Shown here: piece after piece, positions 26,329 through 34,360 of the stretch
Numbering within the stretch: position 1 is the stretch's first letter
Layout: each line of letters opens with the position of its first letter
Assembly (NCBI GenBank): GCA_045604965.1
Contig: JAZUPB010000006.1
Location: 1 to 64,000 of the forward strand
Direction of reading: 5' to 3'
Length of the DNA: 64,000 nucleotides
DNA from: JAISGQ01 sp045604965
Lineage (GTDB): Bacteria > Bacillota > Clostridia > Oscillospirales > Acutalibacteraceae
Notes under the pieces: model-generated
Told to the model about the DNA's origin: nothing
The model's database searches: none
Seen by the model: the letters and a program-made list of their open reading frames with translations, nothing else
Made by a program: the position numbers and the translations under genes

Positions 26329-28109
26329 TATGCTCCACCTCCTATCGAAGGTATTGTGGGCGCTTTTGGTATTGCAGGAAGCGGCGTTGCCCCTGCTCCT
26401 GCAGGATTTAATGTCATACCAGGCGTACCAATTTCATTCTGTGCATTAGACGGTGCGATCTGCTGTGACATCTGCATTGCCGTCTGAGCGATCTGCTGCA
26501 GCTGCTGAGGATCTGTTATCTGCTGCAGCTGAGCTTCGATATTTGCTCCACGCTTTTCTCGCATCTGCTTAAGTCTCTCCTTGAAGGGTATAACATTATG
26601 CGGTGCCAGCTCGATATACTCATCGGTAGTTATATCTCCTCGCTCCCAGAGCTTGTCGAGAGTAGCCTGTGCGAGGACTTCGCCATACTCAGACGAAGCG
26701 CCGACATCTATCTGTAAATCAAACTCACAGTCTGCATATGATGTTCCCGTAAACGGTCTCGTCTTATCGAGCTCATCTTTTTCCGGAGAATCAACCGTTA
26801 TGTTGCGTTCCGTATGGTAGTACGCTTTGATAAGCTCTTCCCATATTTTACCCACGCCCTGTATACATCTGTAGAAGCGTTTCTGTACTTCTTCGATGGG
26901 TGTCTTGGCCTGATTCTGCAGAGCTATGATTGCAGATGCCGCTATACTTGCACCAATAGGCTCGCCTGTACTGACCTCACTTACTCCCGACACGGTTCTC
27001 TGCAGGTCAAAAAGAGTGCTTACAAGGTTTGTGGCTGCAGCTGACATTACAGGAGGGTTTAAATAGTAAATACCCTGTCCTGTCTGGCAGTGATCAATCA
27101 AATGCTCTCCCGGTTCATTTGTTATCGGCTGATTTAATGCATTTGGTTTGGATACGACTTTAGGCCACGCCACCTGCTGAACAGACAGCACCTCCATTGC
27201 CTTGAGGAAATTTATAGCCTTCTGGGTTGGAATAAGATCTACAGCTTCACCTATTCCGAATATGCATTTCTTTCGAATCTCCCAGTTCATTACCTCAATG
27301 GGATATATACATATCTTATGAGTTCTTCCTTCCGGAGTGAGGCAACGTTCCTTTATCACATCCACGCCTTTGGTTGCTTTGTCAAAATAAATTGCGCCAT
27401 CTTCTTTACGATAGTATCGTGTCAGCAGTGTGCATTTTTTCTGACCTCGCATTTCGTGCTGAGCTGCATCATAACCTTCGTCTGCAGTATCTTCGTCGCC
27501 GCAGATTTCAGCGACACGCTTACAGCCTTCGGATTCAGCAATCGCTTTGACTTCATCAACAGTCTTTCTCTGAGCTATGATGATATACGGCTGAGACTGC
27601 ACATTCCTGTCCTGAGGATTGCCGAATATAACATTGAGAGGATCAAGAGTTTCTCCTCTGATCTCTCCTATGTATGGCTTTTCCGTACCGCCTTTCACGC
27701 CTGCATCAAAGTAGTAGTGGAATATTCCTGTGCCAAGAGTAGCGGCATCGTCAAGGCATTCTGCGTTGAGTTTGTCCTGCTCGCATCTTCTCCACAGCTG
27801 ACGTGCATAATCAGAAAAATCCTGCGCACCGTTATGCGCAAATTCACGTTTAAGAGTATCGTCGCATACCTCAGCTACCGTATAATTTATTGAAACAGGC
27901 TGATTGAGTATACTCGACCGCTTTGCACGTATGAACATCTTTACGATATTAAATACGGGGCGTGGTAAATGTTTGGTTCGCTCGGTCTTTGGTGCCCACT
28001 GATCGCCCTCTTTGAAGCGAATATACATTGGGAAATCAGTATTGAATTTCATTGTCTTCTGGTAGGTAAGTCCGTTCTGATATTCCTCCCAAGCTTTAGT
28101 GTCCGGCAT
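26328..28109 (-). CDS. Portal protein, P22-like
   Basis: 593 residues. N-terminus (MYIRFKEGDQWAPKTERT, PVFNIVKMFIRAKRSSIL) and middle (TLGTGIFHYYFDAG, GEIRGETLDPLNVIFG, NWEIRKKCIFGIGEAVDLI, TGEPIGASIAASAIIALQNQ split) match the large portals of P22-like phages. The C-terminal tail is Gln-rich coiled coil (TDPQQLQQIAQTAMQMSQQ) ending in a Pro/Gly segment, as in portals with a barrel. It forms the DNA entry ring and works with the terminase encoded upstream. Confidence 0.88.
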   Translation of the reverse strand: MPDTKAWEEYQNGLTYQKTMKFNTDFPMYIRFKEGDQWAPKTERTKHLPRPVFNIVKMFIRAKRSSILNQPVSINYTVAEVCDDTLKREFAHNGAQDFSDYARQLWRRCEQDKLNAECLDDAATLGTGIFHYYFDAGVKGGTEKPYIGEIRGETLDPLNVIFGNPQDRNVQSQPYIIIAQRKTVDEVKAIAESEGCKRVAEICGDEDTADEGYDAAQHEMRGQKKCTLLTRYYRKEDGAIYFDKATKGVDVIKERCLTPEGRTHKICIYPIEVMNWEIRKKCIFGIGEAVDLIPTQKAINFLKAMEVLSVQQVAWPKVVSKPNALNQPITNEPGEHLIDHCQTGQGIYYLNPPVMSAAATNLVSTLFDLQRTVSGVSEVSTGEPIGASIAASAIIALQNQAKTPIEEVQKRFYRCIQGVGKIWEELIKAYYHTERNITVDSPEKDELDKTRPFTGTSYADCEFDLQIDVGASSEYGEVLAQATLDKLWERGDITTDEYIELAPHNVIPFKERLKQMREKRGANIEAQLQQITDPQQLQQIAQTAMQMSQQIAPSNAQNEIGTPGMTLNPAGAGATPLPAIPKAPTIPSIGGGA

Positions 28110-28435
28110 TACTCTTCACCGCCCTTAGGTCCGTAAAGGAATTCTCTCAGAATCTCTGATGCTTCGTCAGCTTTTCCCGAAATGTTTGTGCTTTTGAGCG
28201 TTTCAACCTCTTTTCGGGCGGCAGCTGCGTCCTCCTCAGCTTTGTCTATCTGAGCGAGCAGTTCGTCCATTTCGCTTGCGTGGATAAGTCGCCATCCCTG
28301 TGCAGCAAGCATCTTTGCTGTCCAGCTGATTATTTCTTCAGCATTCGTATTGAGCAGCAGTGTTAGCTGTCCGCTCAGCTTATTAAGCTTCCTGAGCTTC
28401 AGCCTTTCGACAACTCTCTTGGTAAACTTCACCAA
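28109..28435 (-). CDS. Small coiled-coil protein between terminase and portal
   Basis: 108 residues. Start is TTG 28435 or GTG 28432, both overlapping the terminase stop, with AGGAGGAATAATA before them. Basic N-terminus (KFTKRVVERLKLRKLNKL) and an acidic coiled coil (MDELLAQIDKAEEDAAAARK). No recognised family; translational coupling on both sides suggests a packaging or capsid accessory role. Confidence 0.6.
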   Translation of the reverse strand: MVKFTKRVVERLKLRKLNKLSGQLTLLLNTNAEEIISWTAKMLAAQGWRLIHASEMDELLAQIDKAEEDAAAARKEVETLKSTNISGKADEASEILREFLYGPKGGEE

Positions 28436-29766
28436 TCTATTATTCCTCCTTGATAAACCTCCGGCTCTCGAAGAGCAGACGGAAGATTGTTCGATTTCTT
28501 TTGTACTGTTCGTGCAGCGTATGGTCTTCCTGCGCAGAAATAACGTATCGCATCGGGAGCGTGAGTAATGTCGTGCGGTGTAGTTGCTGCGTCACTGCTT
28601 TGCTTTGCGTCATACTGCAGAAGCGGTATACACCGAATCAAGTTCTGGCAATTTGAAGACACCTTTAACCCTGCGGTAGGCTGTCCGTCATTATCGTAAT
28701 AAACTTTCAGCCATTCTTTCATATCGAGCCATCCGGCAACACGCTCATTACTTGCCTTTGTCAGATATACTCCATTTTCCTGAAATATCTCAGCCACACT
28801 TTTACCTGTTTCCTGACGTCTATTCCACATATCAGGCGGTGCAAGGTGCTCGTATATCTCTTCGCCGTCACACATACTCTTTATCGCCTTGGCTGCGTCT
28901 GAGATAATCAATCCCGACTGATATATCTCGCGGTACACAAAAGCCTGTCCTTCAGGAGATACTGCAATAAGATAACCTGCAAGCATATCGAGACCGTAGT
29001 CCATAGCGAAGTATCGCCGCCAAGTTTGCGGTATCGGAAATGGCTCTGCTATGTGTACTGCCGCTCGCCATTCCGTGAAATACTGTCCAATAAACGAATC
29101 CCACTTCCCGTAAAGCCACGCATCACGCAGCTGAGGAGAAAGTGACTCAAGGTTCTTTACGTATTCAGGGTCTGATTCCAGCAAGGCAGGATTGTCATAC
29201 ACTGTCGCTGCTATGAACGTATAATCATCAGGATCCTCGTCAGGCTGAAAATCGCGGTCTATAAACAGGCGTTTCACCCACGCGTGTCCAACATCACCCG
29301 GATTGCAGGTGAGATAGATGTGACGCGGAAAATTATTAACGCCTCGTACGCAGGGTTTGAGCTTATCGAACCACTCCCACAAAAACTGCGTAGCTTCATC
29401 GATGAAGATTACATCGTATTCGTTGCCCTGGTATCGCCTCAGATCATTGTCATTGTCGCAGTAGCCGAATATTATCTGACTCTTGCCAACTCTCAGTGTC
29501 TTTTCTTTATCGTTGTATTTGGCTCTGAATACCTTACCTTCGAGCATATCCCTGAGAGGTTCTATGTGGTTCTTCTGCAAATCAGGGTAGTTGCGACGAA
29601 GGATAAGTATTCTGATTCCCTGAAAATAGATTGCCAGCAGTGCTGCTTTTACACGCACTGCCCAGCTCTTACCTCCGCCTCGTGCGCCACCGTAGCAAAC
29701 GTATCTCTGCTTTGCTCTCAGGAAAGCGTCCTGCTTTTTTGTCGGCTTCGGTATTGTTAATGTCAT
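28429..29766 (-). CDS. terL: Terminase large subunit
   Basis: 445 residues. Walker A GGARGGGKS at residues 26-34, Walker B VIFIDEA in the ATPase, coupling motif CNPGD, and a C-terminal RNase-H-like nuclease with acidic residues in FAMDYGLDM and later THAPDAIRYF. It pumps DNA through the portal and cuts concatemers. The ATG overlaps the small-subunit stop. Final residues GGIIDW. Confidence 0.93.
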   Translation of the reverse strand: MTLTIPKPTKKQDAFLRAKQRYVCYGGARGGGKSWAVRVKAALLAIYFQGIRILILRRNYPDLQKNHIEPLRDMLEGKVFRAKYNDKEKTLRVGKSQIIFGYCDNDNDLRRYQGNEYDVIFIDEATQFLWEWFDKLKPCVRGVNNFPRHIYLTCNPGDVGHAWVKRLFIDRDFQPDEDPDDYTFIAATVYDNPALLESDPEYVKNLESLSPQLRDAWLYGKWDSFIGQYFTEWRAAVHIAEPFPIPQTWRRYFAMDYGLDMLAGYLIAVSPEGQAFVYREIYQSGLIISDAAKAIKSMCDGEEIYEHLAPPDMWNRRQETGKSVAEIFQENGVYLTKASNERVAGWLDMKEWLKVYYDNDGQPTAGLKVSSNCQNLIRCIPLLQYDAKQSSDAATTPHDITHAPDAIRYFCAGRPYAARTVQKKSNNLPSALREPEVYQGGIIDW

Positions 29767-30251
29767 ACCGCGTAATCATTCACTCCGCCTTCAAAGTGGA
29801 CAGTGACTTCTGTGTCAACCTTTTCTTCGGTGACCTGCTTATCCTTCCACGTATCAGGCTTGCGATTTCCAAGCCAATATTTTTGCGCTGCAGTATCTGC
29901 AGGAATATGGACCTCTTCGACACCTTCTACAAGCTCATCCCACTCTCTGATCTTTCGGCCTGTTTCTGCGTCGTATTCTACCCGACGCAGCTTGTGATTC
30001 TTCTTTACTGATGCGTTGTAGCCTGTACATTTCTTGTATAGAGAGTTTTCAACGATAATGTCAGCTACTTCGCGTGCGCGCGATAGGGCGTTACTTATGG
30101 GAGGATATTTCTTTTCCCACTCCGCAAGAGTTTTTCTGTTTATTCCAATGTTGTGTGCAATTTGTTCTCTGTTTAGTCCGTTCCTCGCCCAGGCCGACAG
30201 CTGAAGCAACCCGTCCTCTGATAGCCATATCTCATATTTTGGTTTTGCCAT
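29763..30251 (-). CDS. terS: Terminase small subunit
   Basis: ATG chosen at 30251 (MAKPKYEIWLS), 11 bases after AAAGGAGGG; the longer open frame reaches back into a hairpin. 162 residues. An N-terminal helix-turn-helix (NREQIAHNIGINRKTLAEWEKK) for packaging-site recognition, central oligomer helices (ARE VADIIVENSLYKK region) and a C-terminal segment that meets the large subunit (KYWLGNRKPDTW is the usual mark). ATGA overlap with the large subunit. Confidence 0.88.
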   Translation of the reverse strand: MAKPKYEIWLSEDGLLQLSAWARNGLNREQIAHNIGINRKTLAEWEKKYPPISNALSRAREVADIIVENSLYKKCTGYNASVKKNHKLRRVEYDAETGRKIREWDELVEGVEEVHIPADTAAQKYWLGNRKPDTWKDKQVTEEKVDTEVTVHFEGGVNDYAV

Positions 30252-30280
30252 ATTCCGCCACCCTCCTTTTATGCAGCGGT

Positions 30281-30347
30281 CCTCCTTAATCGGAAGCGTT
30301 GCGGAAATGACGGCAGGTGTCATAACGCTTCCGATTCCGTAAGGAGG
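30281..30347 (-). promoter_or_regulatory. Large structured element upstream of terS
   Basis: Two arms of 20 and 24 bases pair over CCTCCTTA and ATCGGAAGCGTT with a 4-base bulge (CGGA); a small TGAC/GTCA stem sits in the loop. On the transcript it holds a Shine-Dalgarno-like AAGGAGG paired to CCTCCTT, about 30 bases before the terS start. It could be an attenuator, translation switch or packaging site. The remaining gap to 30441 shows nothing else. Confidence 0.6.
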
Positions 30348-30441
30348 TTCGGACGCAGGTACGCTTCTGCATCCCATATTCACATTAACACGATTTGAGT
30401 GTCTGTTATCTGCAAGTTTATATAAAAGCAAAGAGCCGGAA

Positions 30442-30711
30442 TTACTCCCAGCTCTCATAAAATCTCTTACGAATACGGTATATAGTTGTTGCGTCGATGT
30501 GATGTTTCATAGCGATCTGAGTAATTGATAAATCGCTCCGTGTCATTGCATCGAACAAAGCCGCTCGATGATCTCCTCCGCATATGGTGCAGAGGTTTAA
30601 TATCTTATGCCGCATCTCTTCGGGCTGTTGTTCGTAAGTCCAGCAGGTAAACGCTATATAACCTTGTTGTTCGTAAGAAAGATTTATTCCTTTTCGTTTT
30701 CGGAAATTCAC
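30442..30711 (-). CDS. Helix-turn-helix protein before the late genes
   Basis: Start taken as GTG 30711, which overlaps the previous stop (GTGA); an open frame continues upstream to 30756. 89 residues. C-terminal helix-turn-helix LSITQIAMKHHIDATTIYRIRKRF. Its place between early genes and terminase is where ArpU/RinA-type late activators lie, but the similarity is only of position and fold. Confidence 0.55.
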   Translation of the reverse strand: MNFRKRKGINLSYEQQGYIAFTCWTYEQQPEEMRHKILNLCTICGGDHRAALFDAMTRSDLSITQIAMKHHIDATTIYRIRKRFYESWE

Positions 30712-31067
30712 GTTATCATCTCGCTCTCGGTCACACCTCGCCATTCGGGTGTACATTTGCCGTCCTTATCGCAGCAGTCCTTTGTCTTCCAGTGAGCACA
30801 GAAGCGGCAGATGAATGTATATCGCCCCTCAGCCGCTCGGAGGATGCTCTCTATGTCGTGCTGGGCTGTGAGGGAAATAAGTGGGTTGTTTTTGTGGAAT
30901 TCATTCCATTTATGCACTAACTCTTCGGGAGTCGTTGCTGTGATGCTTATTCCGCATTCAGTACAATACGCAAACCATATACCATCTTCAGGCGAGTTAA
31001 ATCTTTGGATTGCGTTAGTTGTCGGAGCAGTGCCGCATTTACAGCATGGATGTATTTTCTTTCTCAT
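30708..31067 (-). CDS. Lar-like restriction-alleviation-type zinc protein
   Basis: 119 residues. The first 55 residues fit the Lar family pattern: CCKCG, later YCTECGISI, then ATTPEELVHKWNEF. Lar proteins help foreign DNA escape type I restriction, though many phage homologues are untested. The C-terminal half carries a second cysteine cluster (CRFCAHWKTKDCCDKDGKC) typical of phage zinc proteins, so this may be a fusion of two zinc modules. Confidence 0.6.
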   Translation of the reverse strand: MRKKIHPCCKCGTAPTTNAIQRFNSPEDGIWFAYCTECGISITATTPEELVHKWNEFHKNNPLISLTAQHDIESILRAAEGRYTFICRFCAHWKTKDCCDKDGKCTPEWRGVTESEMIT

Positions 31068-31339
31068 TTTTCTTCATCCATTTTTACGCAGAAATTTTCC
31101 CACTTCTTGTATGCATCTACATAGATTTCGCTTTTGTCTCCGTTATAGGTCAGCTCGTAGTACATGCCGTCATACAGGGTTGTTGACGCCAGTGCCTTAT
31201 TGTTCTGAAGTGTCTTGCACATCCAGACGATATAAACATCATCTTCGGTTATTTCTTTTGCATCACTCTTGTCAAGATGTTCATTTGCGTACTTTGCGAC
31301 AATCGATTTGACAATCTTTTCGAAATGCTTTGAGTCCAT
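31064..31339 (-). CDS. DUF6275-like phage protein
   Basis: 91 residues, ATG at 31339 after GAAAGGAAAATACAT. HLDKSDAKEITEDDVYIVW, MCKTLQNNKALASTTL and MYYELTYNGDKSEIYVDAY match my memory of the DUF6275 family found in Firmicutes prophages; function unknown. It overlaps the gene at 31281-31493 by 59 bases in another frame. Confidence 0.6.
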   Translation of the reverse strand: MDSKHFEKIVKSIVAKYANEHLDKSDAKEITEDDVYIVWMCKTLQNNKALASTTLYDGMYYELTYNGDKSEIYVDAYKKWENFCVKMDEEK

Positions 31340-31493
31340 ATGTATTTTCCTTTCTTATTGAATTTACTGAGAGAATGGTCCAGCCATCTTTAAGATAATC
31401 CATTATATTCTTTCGGCTACGTTCAATTTTTGCGTTGCCTTGTGCCGCCATAAGATATATGACCTTGTTGGGGTTTCGGATTTTTACACACAT
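31281..31493 (-). CDS. Hypothetical small phage protein
   Basis: 70 residues from an ATG at 31493 that overlaps the preceding stop (TGATG). Basic, with VKIRNPNKVIYLMAAQGNA and GWTILSVNSIRKENTYGL. The last 20 codons overlap the start of the next gene, an unusually long out-of-frame overlap. Not recognised. Confidence 0.5.
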   Translation of the reverse strand: MCVKIRNPNKVIYLMAAQGNAKIERSRKNIMDYLKDGWTILSVNSIRKENTYGLKAFRKDCQIDCRKVRK

Positions 31494-31780
31494 CAAGTCT
31501 CGTCCTTCAAATCCATTTTCGCACCGCATCCAGGGCAGTGACGGTCTATTTCATAACGAATTACTTTACTGCATTCCGAACACATACAGCTTCCGTCCAA
31601 CCCTTGAATCCACTTGCCGTGTTTCATCTCAACTACATCGACAGCAGGCGCGGCTTTTATTCGAGATATAACTTCGTGTGCTGCGCACATTTCTTTTAAG
31701 ATCTGCACAGGCTTTCCTGAAAGCAAGACTGTCGTCTCTATATCTTCCAGCAACGCTTGCTTGTCTATCAATTCACGCAT
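31493..31780 (-). CDS. Zinc-ribbon phage protein
   Basis: ATG at 31780 chosen because AAGGAG lies eight bases upstream; a GTG at 31789 is also in frame. 95 residues. Begins MRELIDKQALLEDIE, a start common in small Clostridia phage proteins, and ends with a zinc ribbon CMCSEC...CPGCGAKM. Function unknown; it belongs to a run of such genes. Confidence 0.65.
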   Translation of the reverse strand: MRELIDKQALLEDIETTVLLSGKPVQILKEMCAAHEVISRIKAAPAVDVVEMKHGKWIQGLDGSCMCSECSKVIRYEIDRHCPGCGAKMDLKDET

Positions 31781-32006
31781 TGTTTTCACTCCTTAAATCA
31801 CGTCCACATTCGGGACAAAAATTGATAACAAACGCAGAACGAGTAGGAATTCCTTTCCTAGAGCACTTCGCATATGGAGGGCAAGGATCACACTCAACTA
31901 TAAGCACTCTCTTTTTACCAAAAGCATCAATAGATATTTTCACGCTGTATGTATGTTGATACTCTGTTCCCACTTTTCTGCAGTACTGGCATCCTTTCTT
32001 TGACAT
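31773..32006 (-). CDS. Small zinc-finger protein
   Basis: 77 residues, ATG after GAGGTG. Three cysteine pairs: CQYC near the N-terminus, CDPCPPYAKC in the middle and CPECG near the C-terminus, with basic residues between them. Function unknown. Confidence 0.65.
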   Translation of the reverse strand: MSKKGCQYCRKVGTEYQHTYSVKISIDAFGKKRVLIVECDPCPPYAKCSRKGIPTRSAFVINFCPECGRDLRSENNA

Positions 32007-32009
32007 TTT

Positions 32010-32405
32010 TCACCTCGTCCACTCCGGCAAGCGGAGGTAATTTATTATCATTTCTTTTGCGGTCTGATGAGTATACGCAAGGCGGACACAATAACCTTCC
32101 GCAAGAAGAAGCTTTGAGTAGACTTTCTGCTCTTCCGACATTTTGTTGTTTCCGACTTTCATCTCTATGTACAGTCCGTGATAGCCGTGCCGAGGAATAG
32201 GAATTGAAATATCGAGAACGCCTGCACGCACACCCTGCGCTTTGAGTTTTGCGGCTGTTGCCTTATTGCGGTGTCCACCATTTGGTACGTGATGAATGAG
32301 TTTAAGCATCGGAAATCGCTCTTCGAATGTTCGGATCCAGTCAAATAACGCCTCCTGCTCTTCTCCTTCGGTCATACCATTGGGGGATAATCGAGGATTA
32401 CTCAT
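32010..32405 (-). CDS. VRR-NUC domain nuclease
   Basis: 131 residues from ATG 32405, which overlaps the previous stop. Typical stand-alone VRR-NUC order: HHVPNGGHRNKATAAKLK, GVRAGVLDISIPIP, YHGLYIEMKVGNN, SEEQKVYSKLL. The Asp, Glu-Met-Lys and Gln residues form the PD-(D/E)XK-type active site. Phage members are thought to process replication or recombination intermediates; it lies in the early region, in keeping with this. Confidence 0.85.
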   Translation of the reverse strand: MSNPRLSPNGMTEGEEQEALFDWIRTFEERFPMLKLIHHVPNGGHRNKATAAKLKAQGVRAGVLDISIPIPRHGYHGLYIEMKVGNNKMSEEQKVYSKLLLAEGYCVRLAYTHQTAKEMIINYLRLPEWTR

Positions 32406-32698
32406 AACACACCGCTCCAATCTAAAGCCTGTCCGCAGTCAGGGCATCGGGTGAAGTTTTCAAAATCAATGAGTGCTCGGCCGCATCTTATGCATTCGCC
32501 GTGTGTACCGTCATATTCCTGTGATATGTTGGTGGGCTTTTGCGGAACTTCCTTTTCAATACAGCGGCGCGCATAGTTGATAAAACTAAATTCTTCATTT
32601 ATCCTGTCTCGTTGCTTCTTGCCGGTGCAGGCTTCTAATTGACACAACAGCTCAAATGCTTTGCCGTCTGCAAACTTAATTGCTTTATCGCTGGTCAT
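32402..32698 (-). CDS. Small protein with C-terminal zinc ribbon
   Basis: 98 residues, ATG at 32698 with TGGAG about 11 bases upstream. Helical N-terminus (AIKFADGKAFELLCQLEACTG) and a zinc ribbon CIRCGRALIDF...CPDCGQAL at the end. Overlaps the VRR-NUC start by four bases. Unknown role. Confidence 0.6.
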   Translation of the reverse strand: MTSDKAIKFADGKAFELLCQLEACTGKKQRDRINEEFSFINYARRCIEKEVPQKPTNISQEYDGTHGECIRCGRALIDFENFTRCPDCGQALDWSGVL

Positions 32699-32703
32699 TG
32701 CTC

Positions 32704-33264
32704 TCACGCTCCATTCTTTATTGCGCCAACATAGCACCACGACTGCGGCGGTCTTTTCATGCCTACATATTTAACATTTCCGTTTTCGTCATATGTTAAT
32801 TGTGAAGAATCATTTGAAAATTCGCTCAACTCTTTTGGTTTGTCATAGATTACAAGGTTAGATATATGCCAGCCTAATAATCCCCATTTGCTATTGCCCG
32901 AGCGCTCTTCGTAAGAACGCAACTCGTGTTTTGATAAGAAAGATTCTTTCTCCATTTCTTCATCTGAAATGGTCAGTTCTGTCTTTGATTTCTCCGAAAG
33001 AAACGGATTTGCAGAGTAGTTGTAGATTTGATCGCAGATAAACTCTCCGATAACTTTACCGTTGAAGATATGATCTTGACTATATTTGCCCGAGGATAGT
33101 TTTCCTGTTATTGGCTTGTCCTTTGTGCAATAAATATAAGCCTTAAATGGCACTTCAAGTTTTGGCTTTGTCTTCCTTACCTCTATCGTTTTTTGCCCTG
33201 TTGCGATCAATTCGCAATACTTAGGCTTTATGCTTATCAGGACTGCTTTCTTATCAGTAGTCAC
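32704..33264 (-). CDS. ASCH-domain protein
   Basis: 186 residues from GTG at 33264 overlapping the previous stop. Starts KKAVLISIKPKYCELIATG and QKTIEVRKTKPKLE, the classic ASCH entry; GKVIGEFICDQIYN and WGLLGWHISNLVIYD are the later strands. ASCH domains bind RNA or modified nucleosides and some are amidohydrolases for N4-acetylcytidine. In phages the role is unclear. Confidence 0.8.
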   Translation of the reverse strand: MTTDKKAVLISIKPKYCELIATGQKTIEVRKTKPKLEVPFKAYIYCTKDKPITGKLSSGKYSQDHIFNGKVIGEFICDQIYNYSANPFLSEKSKTELTISDEEMEKESFLSKHELRSYEERSGNSKWGLLGWHISNLVIYDKPKELSEFSNDSSQLTYDENGNVKYVGMKRPPQSWCYVGAIKNGA

Positions 33265-33671
33265 TCTACAACCCCCATTTCTTTTAAGAGTTTATCGACT
33301 TTCTTCGTGGGTATTGCGTAATGTTGGTACTTTTCGTTCATCTGAATGTTGATAATATCCTCTTTCAACCTCTCCGCAAACTCTTTGACGGCTTCGACTC
33401 TTGCGGTTTTAATTTGATTTTGCAATTTTGCCGTATAATCCTGTTGTTCAAAAAGTGCGTGTTTTGAATTTGAAACGCGCTCTTGTAACCTCTCAATCTC
33501 AGCTTTTTGGCGATCGATAAGGTTAAGTTTTACGGTTATTGTCCTCTTGGCGGTGGGCGAGGTTCTAAGGTCGAGTATGTTGTCTACAATCTTACCCAGC
33601 TCATAATTGACCCTTGATTCAATTTCGCCAGAAGCCGCTCGAAGAATGCTTTCTTTTTTTGTGTTAGTCAT
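33261..33671 (-). CDS. Two-part protein: replication-terminator-like N-terminus plus coiled coil
   Basis: 136 residues. Residues 1-52 (ILRAASGEIESRVNYELGK, IVDNILDLRTSPTAKRTIT, VKLNL) resemble the short phage proteins named 'replication terminator protein' in Firmicutes. From residue 53 the sequence turns into a coiled coil (QKAEIERLQERVSNSK) and the module TARVEAVKEFAERLKEDI seen in other small phage proteins. The joint looks like a gene fusion. Function unknown. Confidence 0.55.
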   Translation of the reverse strand: MTNTKKESILRAASGEIESRVNYELGKIVDNILDLRTSPTAKRTITVKLNLIDRQKAEIERLQERVSNSKHALFEQQDYTAKLQNQIKTARVEAVKEFAERLKEDIINIQMNEKYQHYAIPTKKVDKLLKEMGVVE

Positions 33672-33684
33672 TGGTTTGTCCTCC

Positions 33685-34056
33685 TCAAACTATGTGAGTG
33701 CCTTCCACTCCGCGCTGCTCTCTTCCCATAGTCCGCTTTCTCAGCCACAGGAGAGCTTCCTCAAGCTTTGTGATGGCTATAGCGTTCTCACGGCACTTAA
33801 ACTCGCTGTTCTGAAAATGCTCGAGGCGGTCAATGACCATATTGATAAGATCTTCGTTACACACACCGTTTACACCGCACTCCTTAATAGGTCCTTCCTG
33901 AAAATAAACCTCACATAATATCTCCTCGTACATACTTTTCGGATTTGGTTCCGACGGTATTACTCTGTAATAGTGTGGTGCATTGTAGTTATAGTTTTCC
34001 TCTACAAATGTTCTTGTGTATTTGTTTGTAAGCAAGTCTCTTCTTAATTCTTTCAT
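33685..34056 (-). CDS. Acb2/Tad1-like hairpin-domain protein (candidate anti-defence sponge)
   Basis: 123 residues. The C-terminal 60 residues NEDLINMVIDRLEHFQ, ENAIAITKLEEALLWL and KRTMGREQRGVEGT match the helical hairpin family that includes Acb2 and Tad1, phage proteins that bind cyclic nucleotide or cADPR-type signals and so blunt CBASS or Thoeris immunity. The N-terminal half (NAPHYYRVIPSEPNPKS, MYEEILCEVYFQEGP) is a separate region. The family call is from memory of the RT..R..GVEGT ending; sponge activity is inference. It overlaps the zinc protein upstream by four bases. Confidence 0.6.
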   Translation of the reverse strand: MKELRRDLLTNKYTRTFVEENYNYNAPHYYRVIPSEPNPKSMYEEILCEVYFQEGPIKECGVNGVCNEDLINMVIDRLEHFQNSEFKCRENAIAITKLEEALLWLRKRTMGREQRGVEGTHIV

Positions 34057-34358
34057 TTTTCATTTCCTCCCTTGATTTTTGTTCCGCAATGCTGACAATA
34101 TCTGGCAAATCGGCTTACATTGTGATGGCATTTATTGCACATTCTACTGATTCTGTATTCTACTTCACTTATCGGTGATGGCTCGGGCACCTCAAGATAT
34201 TCAAGGAAATCCGGTAGGCAATTGTCACAGACAAAACATAGCTTTTTAGGGTATCTTACGCTCGTATGTCCTGCCTCAAATACGATTTTAGCCATATTTC
34301 GCTTAGGTATGACTTTCCTGCACAATGCACACGGTTCTCTGAAATTTTCATATCCCAT
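34053..34358 (-). CDS. Double zinc-ribbon protein
   Basis: 101 residues. CALCRKVIPK at the N-terminus pairs with CFVCDNC, and CNKCHHNVSRFARYCQHCG forms a second ribbon. Conserved composition of phage accessory proteins; function unknown. Overlaps the Acb2/Tad1-like gene, so the two are co-translated. Confidence 0.65.
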   Translation of the reverse strand: MGYENFREPCALCRKVIPKRNMAKIVFEAGHTSVRYPKKLCFVCDNCLPDFLEYLEVPEPSPISEVEYRISRMCNKCHHNVSRFARYCQHCGTKIKGGNEK

Positions 34359-34360
34359 GA

